A model generated the notes under the pieces. The model was given only the letters and a program-made list of their open reading frames with translations, had not been told where the DNA came from and did not search any database. A stretch of 19,279 nucleotides of DNA from an uncultured Oscillospiraceae bacterium (GTDB taxonomy: Bacteria > Bacillota > Clostridia > Oscillospirales > Ruminococcaceae), in the NCBI GenBank assembly GCA_905212515.1, contig CAJMEU010000042.1:1-19279 (forward strand), given 5' to 3'. Numbering within the stretch: the first letter of the stretch is position 1; each line of letters starts with the position of its first letter. Both the position numbers and the translations under genes were made by a program. This document shows, piece after piece, positions 14,253 to 19,279 of the stretch.

Positions 14253-15047
14253 TCACCCCAGCAGTACATCCAGCAGCATCATCACCAAAAAGCCGCCCAT
14301 GATGCTGACCGTGCCCGCGTGGGAGCGCCGGTCCAGATTGGCCTCCGGGATCAATTCCTCGGCCACCACGTAGATCATGGCGCCGGCGGCAAAGGAGAGG
14401 ATCCAGGGCATGCTGGCGGCCACGCGCCCCGCCACCAGAACGGTAAGCAGGCCAAAAATAGGTTCGACGATGCCCGACAGGCCCCCGTAGACAAAAGAGC
14501 GCATGCGGCCCATGCCCTGGGCGTGCAGCGGCAGAGAGATGGCCGCGCCCTCGGGGAAATTCTGCAGCCCGATGCCGATGGCCAAGGCCGCCGCGCCGGC
14601 AAAGGCGCCCGCCTGCGGGCTTTGCACGGCCACGGAAAAAGCCAGGCCCACGGCCATGCCCTCGGGGATGTTGTGCAGCGTCACCGCCAGCACGAGCATG
14701 GTGGTGCGCTTCCAGGAGGCAGGCAGGCCTTCCCGCTCTTTGCTGATCATATGCAGATGGGGCAGCAGGCCGTCCAACAGCATCAAAAACGCCCCGCCCG
14801 CCACAAAGCCGCCGCCCACCGGCAGCAGGATATTGCTGCCCTGCTCCTGAGCCCGCTCTATGGCCGGGAGCAGCAGCGACCAGACGGAGGCGGCCGTCAT
14901 CACACCGGCGGCAAAGCCCAAAAACACCCGGTGCATGGTGGTGGACATATCCTTTTTGAAAAAGAACACCATCGCCGCGCCCAGCACGGTGAGCAAAAAG
15001 GTAAAACCCGTGCCCCAGGCGGCATATTTCAATTCTTCCAGCAGCAT
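14253..15047 (-). CDS. ZIP-family divalent metal transporter (ZupT/GufA type)
   Basis: A 264-residue protein with about eight membrane segments. The two metal-site signatures of ZIP transporters are present: HNIPEG at 125-130 and NFPEG at 163-167, in adjacent helices. A short, histidine-poor cytoplasmic loop (HLHMISKEREG, about 98-107) lies between helices. Such proteins import zinc, and sometimes iron, manganese or cobalt, down their gradient; the ion here is not determined. I chose ATG 15045-15047 because GGGAGGAATT directly precedes it; the GTG four codons upstream lies inside that ribosome site. It is a single-gene unit, convergent with phoU. A small GGGAG-CAGT-CTCCC hairpin (15067-15080) lies in its leader; no clear promoter is seen. 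Confidence 0.9.
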   Translation of the reverse strand: MLLEELKYAAWGTGFTFLLTVLGAAMVFFFKKDMSTTMHRVFLGFAAGVMTAASVWSLLLPAIERAQEQGSNILLPVGGGFVAGGAFLMLLDGLLPHLHMISKEREGLPASWKRTTMLVLAVTLHNIPEGMAVGLAFSVAVQSPQAGAFAGAAALAIGIGLQNFPEGAAISLPLHAQGMGRMRSFVYGGLSGIVEPIFGLLTVLVAGRVAASMPWILSFAAGAMIYVVAEELIPEANLDRRSHAGTVSIMGGFLVMMLLDVLLG

Positions 15048-15143
15048 AATTCCTCCCACAAACGCAGGGAGCAGTCTCCCCCGGTATTTATGTCATGCTA
15101 TGCACCCGGCCCAGGTTTTGCCATGGGCGCCCTGCGGCGCATA

Positions 15144-15198
15144 CGAAAACCAGCGCTTCCCGGCGATGCCTTGCCGGAAAGCGCTGGTTTTCGTTTTT
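15144..15198. terminator. Long hairpin downstream of ptsI, terminator
   Basis: A 21-bp stem with one mismatch (15144-15164 with 15173-15193) and an eight-base loop lies 17 bases after the ptsI stop. The perfect TTTTT tract (15194-15198) is on the plus-strand side. On the minus strand, where ptsI is read, the arm ends GGTTTTCG, with the T run inside the stem. It probably ends the fructose PTS transcript, and would block plus-strand read-through more strongly. Confidence 0.75.
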
Positions 15199-15210
15199 GT
15201 GGGAATTTTC

Positions 15211-16926
15211 TCAGTCTCCGCAGGCGGTGTCCAACAGGGCGGCCAGTTCACCGTCCGTGGAGCAGGCCAGCGCAGCCTCGGCCAATTGGGCGGCCGCTTC
15301 CCCGCCCCACCCGGCGATGGCCGCCCGCGTGGGCAGGATGGACGCGGCGCCGACGCTGAATTCGTCCAGGCCCAGGCCCAGCAGCAGCGGGATCATGCGC
15401 GAGTCTGCGGCAGCTTCGCCGCACATGCCCACGGGAATACCGGCGTTCTTCGCAGCCTGGATGACGCCGCGCACCGCGCGCAGCACCGCCGGGTGCAGGG
15501 TCGTATACAGCTTTTCCACCTTGGCGTTGCCCCGGTCCACGGCCAGGATATACTGCGTCAAATCGTTGGTTCCGATGCTGAAAAAGGCCGTCTCCGCCGC
15601 CAGCAGGTCTGCCGTCAGGGCGGCGGCCGGCGTCTCGATCATCACACCCAGCGGCATCTCGGCGTCAAAGGGCAGGCCCTCGGCCGCAAGTTCTGCTTTG
15701 CAAGTTTCCAGCAGCTCTTTGGCGGCGCGCACCTCGGAAAGGCCCGTGACCAGCGGCAGCATCAGCTTGATATTGCGCTGCCGGGCGCCCGCGCGCAGCA
15801 GCGCCCGCAGCTGCACCTTGAACACGTCCGGCCGGTCCAGGCAATAGCGGATGGCGCGATAGCCCAGGAAGGGATTCTCCTCTTTTTCCAGGCCCAGATA
15901 ACCGATGGCCTTGTCCCCGCCAACGTCCAGGGTACGGATGATGACCTCGCGGCCCGCCATCGCCTCGGACACGGCGCGGTAGGCCTGGTACTGCTCCTCT
16001 TCCGTGGGCAGGGCGGCGCGGTCCATGAATAAAAATTCCGTGCGGAACAAGCCGATCCCCTCGGCCCCCGCTTCCAGGGCGGCAGCTGCCTCCTTTGCAC
16101 GGCCGATGTTGGCGTACAGTGCAAATCCATTGCCGTCCGCATCCAGGGTAGGTTTGTCACGGTAAACGGCCAGCAGCTGCCGCCGCCGCAGTTCCTCGGC
16201 CTGTTTTTCCCCGTAGGCGGCCAGCTGCGCGCCGTCGGGCGTCAGCAGCACATCGCCAGCCGTGCCGTCCACAATGACCGTCTCCCCGTCCCGCACCTGC
16301 TCCAGCACACCCTCCGCCAAGCCAACGGCCCCCAGAGCCACCGCGCGGGCCACGATGCCCGAATCGCTGCTCCTGCCGCCCACCTCGCTCAGCATAGCGG
16401 CCACGTGTTCCTTTTGCACGCCCACCGTCATCGACGGGGTCAGGTCATGGGCCACCAGCACTGTACCCACGGGCAGCGCGGCCAGATCCACGGCCCGCAC
16501 CCCCAGCAGCAGGCCCAGCATCCGGGCGCGGATATCCCGCACGTCGGCGGCGCGCTGGCGCATCAAGTCGTCTTCCATGGCCGCGAACATATCGGCGTAG
16601 GCGGTGCACACCGCGTCCAGCGCGGCCTCGGCGGTCTGGCCGGCGTCCCTGCCCTCCTCCATCTGGGACAGCATGAACGGGTCGCTGAGCATGGTCCCCT
16701 GGCCCGCCAGGATCTCGGCTTCTTTCTGCCCCACACGGGCGCGGATTTCGTCCGCCATTGCCTGGGTGTCTTCGCTGAATTGCCGCAACGCCTTGCGCAG
16801 ACGCGCCTTTTCGGCCCCGGCGCCCCCATACTGCACGGCGGAATAATCGAGGTTTTGCCCGCGCACGCATACGGCCTTGCCGATGCCGATGCCCGCGGAC
16901 GCGCCGATTCCGTGTAAAGTCTTCAT
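15211..16926 (-). CDS. ptsI: PTS Enzyme I (PtsI) homologue with Asp in place of the active-site His
   Basis: A 571-residue cytoplasmic protein of full Enzyme I length, starting MKTLHGIGASAGIGIGKAV. The order is HPr-binding helical domain, phosphohistidine domain, and C-terminal PEP-binding TIM barrel. PEP-site residues are kept: GLFRTEF (Arg295), RTLDVGGDK, MIETPAAA, GTNDLTQY and GMCGE (Cys502). The phosphohistidine motif, normally GGRTSHSAIMAR, reads GGRSSDSGIVAR here: residue 188 is Asp, codon GAT at 16365-16363. The usual PAVVG that follows is also altered (GAVGL). Canonical Enzyme I phosphorylates that His from PEP and passes the phosphate to HPr. This protein should bind PEP but cannot use the standard histidine, so it may be inactive, regulatory, or work differently. 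The start lies 21 bases after ptsH, as the last gene of the fructose operon. Family certain; activity doubtful. Confidence 0.9.
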   Translation of the reverse strand: MKTLHGIGASAGIGIGKAVCVRGQNLDYSAVQYGGAGAEKARLRKALRQFSEDTQAMADEIRARVGQKEAEILAGQGTMLSDPFMLSQMEEGRDAGQTAEAALDAVCTAYADMFAAMEDDLMRQRAADVRDIRARMLGLLLGVRAVDLAALPVGTVLVAHDLTPSMTVGVQKEHVAAMLSEVGGRSSDSGIVARAVALGAVGLAEGVLEQVRDGETVIVDGTAGDVLLTPDGAQLAAYGEKQAEELRRRQLLAVYRDKPTLDADGNGFALYANIGRAKEAAAALEAGAEGIGLFRTEFLFMDRAALPTEEEQYQAYRAVSEAMAGREVIIRTLDVGGDKAIGYLGLEKEENPFLGYRAIRYCLDRPDVFKVQLRALLRAGARQRNIKLMLPLVTGLSEVRAAKELLETCKAELAAEGLPFDAEMPLGVMIETPAAALTADLLAAETAFFSIGTNDLTQYILAVDRGNAKVEKLYTTLHPAVLRAVRGVIQAAKNAGIPVGMCGEAAADSRMIPLLLGLGLDEFSVGAASILPTRAAIAGWGGEAAAQLAEAALACSTDGELAALLDTACGD

Positions 16927-16947
16927 CTGCCGCCCTTCCTTTCGCTT

Positions 16948-17211
16948 TTACTCGCCCAAGCCGGCTTCCACCAGTTCCACCGCCGCCTTCAGCGCGGCCT
17001 CCTCGTCGGGGCCGTCGCAGCGGATCTCAATGTCCGTGCCCTGCTTGAGGCAGGCGGCCATCAGGTTCATGATGCTTTTGGCGTTGATCTCCCGCCCGCC
17101 GGCCACGATGGTGATGTCGCAGTGAAAGGGGGTGATCGTTTTGATGAAGATCTGGGCCGGGCGCATGTGCATGCCCATCGGATTGATAATTTTTGTTTTC
17201 GCAGATACCAT
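16948..17211 (-). CDS. ptsH: PTS phosphocarrier protein HPr
   Basis: An 87-residue protein of exact HPr length. The active site reads PMGMHMRPA, with His15 (phosphorylated by Enzyme I) and Arg17 in canonical positions. Residue 16 is Met rather than the more usual Ala or Ser. AKSIMNLM places Ser46 at the position targeted by HPr kinase/phosphorylase in Firmicutes, so it could take part in carbon catabolite control as well as transport. The C-terminus ends LVEAGLGE, as in Bacillus HPr. AAGGAG lies eight bases upstream of ATG 17211, and the gene begins 22 bases after the fruA stop. It sits between fruA and ptsI, so it probably serves the fructose system and possibly all PTS sugars. Confidence 0.94.
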   Translation of the reverse strand: MVSAKTKIINPMGMHMRPAQIFIKTITPFHCDITIVAGGREINAKSIMNLMAACLKQGTDIEIRCDGPDEEAALKAAVELVEAGLGE

Positions 17212-17233
17212 GGTGTATTCTCCTTTTTATGTG

Positions 17234-19192
17234 TTATTTCTGTGCTTTCTGTTTTTTCAGCAGTGCCAGCAGGGCCATGCCCACAGCACTGCCCGCCGCC
17301 AATGCGATACAATATCCCACAACGTTGCCCACCACGGGAAACACAAAGATGCCGCCGTGGGGCGCGGGCAGCGTACAGCCCAGCAACATGGCCAGGGCGC
17401 CGGCCACGGCGCTGCCCGCCACACAGGACGGGATGACGCGCAGCGGGTCGGACGCGGCGAAGGGGATGGCGCCCTCGCTGATGAAACACAGGCCCATGAT
17501 ATAGTTCACCAGGCCGGACTTGCGTTCTTCTTCGGTGAATTTCCCCTTGAAAAAAGTGGTGGCCAGGGCGATGGCGATGGGCGGTACCATGCCGCCCACC
17601 ATGACGGCGGCCATCATTTGGTAAGCGATGTCATTGGCGGCGGCGCCCGCCGCGGCGGCCGTGGCAATGGCACCCGTGCCGGTGACATACGCGGCCTTGT
17701 TGAAAGGGCCTCCCATATCGATGCTCATCATGCCGCCCAGCACGGCGCCCAGCACGATCTTGCTGGAGCCGCCCAGGCTGTTGAGGAAATTCGTCAGGCC
17801 GGTGTTCAGCGCGCTCATCACCGGGTTCACCAGGCACATGAAGGCGCCCATGAAAAGGATGCCCAGCACCGGGTAGATGAGGATGGGCTTGATGCCCTCC
17901 AGGCTGCGGGGCAGCTTATCGCACACCTTGCGCAGCCCCAGCATGAAATACCCGCCTACGAAGCCGGCCAGCAGCGCGCCCAAAAAGCCCGCGGGGATGG
18001 GTGCCGTGCCCGAGAGGATGGTGGCAAAGGAGGTTCCCGCGGCGGCCAGGCTGCCGCCCACGAAGCCCACGGCCAGGCCCGGACGGTCGGCGATGCTCAT
18101 GCCGATGAAGCCCGCCAGGACCGGCAGCATGAAGTTGAAAGCGGCTTCGCCCACGGTTTTGAGGAAGGCGGCAAGGGGTGTGTTCTTGCCGAAGTTGGCC
18201 GGGTTGATGGAGGCGTCGTCAAAAAGAAAAGCCAGCGCGATGAGAATGCCGCCGCCGATGACGAAGGGCAGCATGTGGGACACGCCGTTCATCAAGTGCT
18301 TATACACTTGGCGGCCCAGGGATTCATTGGCCCCCATCTCGCCGGGCTGCGCCTTGCCCGCGTATTCATAGACGGGCACATTGCCCGACGCGATGCGCCG
18401 GATCAGTTCCTCTGGCTTGTGGATGCCGTCGGACACGGGGGCGATCAGCACCCGTTTGCCGGAAAAACGCGCGGTGTCCACATTTTTGTCCGCCGCGATG
18501 ATGATGCCATCTGCCTCGGCGATCTCCTGGGCCGTCAGCACATTCTTGGCCCCGCCGCTGCCGTTGGTCTCGGCCTTTAAAGGGATGCCCAGCTGGCGGC
18601 CGGCTTTCTCCAGCGCTTCGGCGGCCATATACGTGTGGGCGATGCCCGTGGGGCAGGCCGTGACGGCCAGCACGCGGAAGCCCGTTTTCCCCTCTTCCGC
18701 CGGCTGCTGTTCGGACGGTTCGGGGGCCCCGTACTTGGCGCGCTCGTACCGATCGATCACTGCCAGGAAGGCATCTGCGTCCTGTGCGCCGCGCAGATCG
18801 GCCACAAAGGACGGGTCCATCAGCAGCACCATCAGATGGGACAGGATCTCCAGGTGCACGTCGCCGTCCAGCGGCGCGGCGATCATGAAGAACAGATCCG
18901 AGGGCTGGCCGTCCATGGCGCCGTAATCCACGCCTTTTTCCAGTGTGGCGGCCGCCAGGCTGGGCCGCGCCACGGCCGGGGATTTTGCGTGGGGCACAGC
19001 GATGCCCGCCTCGATGGCCGTACTGCTTTGCCCCTCCCGGGCCAGGATGGCCTGTTTATAGGCCTGGGGATCCGTCAGGGCGCCACCCTTTTCCTGCAGG
19101 GCCACCAGCAGGTCGATGGCCGCGTCTTTGTCGGCGGCCCCGGCGCGCAGGGAAATACATTCCTTTTTCAAAAGGTCAACGATGCGCATCAT
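17234..19192 (-). CDS. fruA: Fructose-specific PTS permease, fused IIA-IIB-IIC
   Basis: A 652-residue protein with domains in the Firmicute order. IIA (about 1-145) carries the phosphorylated histidine in GIAVPHAKS, His68. A Glu/Pro-rich linker follows. IIB (about 172-270) begins RVLAVTACPTGIAHTYMAAE, with phosphorylated Cys180. IIC (about 295-645) has about nine membrane segments and family signatures MLPFVIGGGILIALAF, SIDMGGPFNKAAY and FISEGAIPFAASDPLR. It takes up fructose (or a related sugar) and phosphorylates it, mostly at carbon 1. I chose the ATG at 19190-19192, with AGAAGGGA upstream; a second ATG follows directly. A TTG seven codons earlier would overlap the preceding fruK stop. All catalytic residues are intact, in contrast to the downstream Enzyme I. 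Confidence 0.94.
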   Translation of the reverse strand: MMRIVDLLKKECISLRAGAADKDAAIDLLVALQEKGGALTDPQAYKQAILAREGQSSTAIEAGIAVPHAKSPAVARPSLAAATLEKGVDYGAMDGQPSDLFFMIAAPLDGDVHLEILSHLMVLLMDPSFVADLRGAQDADAFLAVIDRYERAKYGAPEPSEQQPAEEGKTGFRVLAVTACPTGIAHTYMAAEALEKAGRQLGIPLKAETNGSGGAKNVLTAQEIAEADGIIIAADKNVDTARFSGKRVLIAPVSDGIHKPEELIRRIASGNVPVYEYAGKAQPGEMGANESLGRQVYKHLMNGVSHMLPFVIGGGILIALAFLFDDASINPANFGKNTPLAAFLKTVGEAAFNFMLPVLAGFIGMSIADRPGLAVGFVGGSLAAAGTSFATILSGTAPIPAGFLGALLAGFVGGYFMLGLRKVCDKLPRSLEGIKPILIYPVLGILFMGAFMCLVNPVMSALNTGLTNFLNSLGGSSKIVLGAVLGGMMSIDMGGPFNKAAYVTGTGAIATAAAAGAAANDIAYQMMAAVMVGGMVPPIAIALATTFFKGKFTEEERKSGLVNYIMGLCFISEGAIPFAASDPLRVIPSCVAGSAVAGALAMLLGCTLPAPHGGIFVFPVVGNVVGYCIALAAGSAVGMALLALLKKQKAQK

Positions 19193-19209
19193 TCTTTCTT
19201 CCCTTCTCT

Positions 19210-19279
19210 TCAAAAGCTGTCTATCAGGCGAAGCACTTCTTCCCGCGTCGCCAAACCGTCGGAAAACGCCGTGGCGCTG
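19210..19279 (-). CDS. fruK: 1-phosphofructokinase, C-terminal end only (5' part outside window)
   Basis: The last 23 codons are present and translate as SATAFSDGLATREEVLRLIDSF, ending at TGA 19212-19210. SATAFSDGLATRE is the characteristic C-terminus of FruK-type PfkB kinases, which convert fructose-1-phosphate to fructose-1,6-bisphosphate. The stop is 17 bases before the fruA ATG. The fruK-fruA order is the standard fructose operon. Only the tail is visible, so integrity of the rest is unknown. Confidence 0.85.
   Translation of the reverse strand, partial: SATAFSDGLATREEVLRLIDSF

Noticed and set aside
14142..18580. Long open frames on the plus strand opposite the ZIP, ptsI and fruA genes
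   Set aside because: Low-complexity His/Gly/Arg-rich translations lying opposite intact genes with catalytic motifs; no start signals.
1..19279. CRISPR array, insertion sequence or phage genes
   Set aside because: No regularly spaced repeats, transposase, integrase or phage structural gene was seen anywhere in the window.

Overview
The window is a GC-rich stretch of chromosome from a low-GC-phylum (Firmicutes) anaerobe. Strong Shine-Dalgarno sequences of the AAGGAGG type, TTGACA/TATAAT-type promoters, a tRNA with encoded CCA, an HPr with the regulatory Ser46, and an IIA-IIB-IIC fructose permease all point that way. The high GC and gene style suggest an Oscillospiraceae/Ruminococcaceae gut bacterium. 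That placement is inference; no marker gene in the window settles it.

Layout. 1-2840 (minus): a nucleoside-type ABC importer (ATPase, permease, second permease cut by the window edge), read from a promoter at 2890-2918. 2955-3115 (plus): a tRNA-Leu(UAG) gene with its own promoter and terminator. 3219-4958 (plus): a visibly less GC-rich two-gene ABC export cassette. Its ATPase is broken by a perfect 53-bp tandem duplication. 5040-8195 (minus): a 1051-residue fusion of an endonuclease Q-type PHP nuclease with a UvrD-type helicase, carrying two sliding-clamp-binding-like peptides. 8391-9344 (plus): a diguanylate cyclase with an NTF2/SnoaL-like N-terminal domain. 9400-9912 (minus): a lone CobO-type corrinoid adenosyltransferase. 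10083-14193 (plus): a complete phosphate operon pstS-pstC-pstA-pstB-phoU, tightly packed, with Pho-box-like repeats upstream. 14253-15047 (minus): a ZIP-family metal transporter. 15211-19279 (minus): a fructose PTS operon fruK (3' end only)-fruA-ptsH-ptsI.

How the genes work together. The pst genes import phosphate, and PhoU reports transport state to a two-component system that is not in the window. In the fructose operon, fructose enters through FruA as fructose-1-phosphate and FruK makes fructose-1,6-bisphosphate. HPr and Enzyme I encoded in the same transcript would be expected to supply the phosphate.

The most striking observations are: (1) the Enzyme I has Asp188 where the phospho-accepting histidine should be, although the rest of its PEP-binding catalytic residues are kept; (2) the EndoQ-UvrD fusion has QLSFF at the end of the nuclease part and QLSLF as its last five residues; (3) the 53-bp duplication would restore a 310-residue ABC ATPase if it collapsed, and in its present form it creates an ATGA stop/start overlap.
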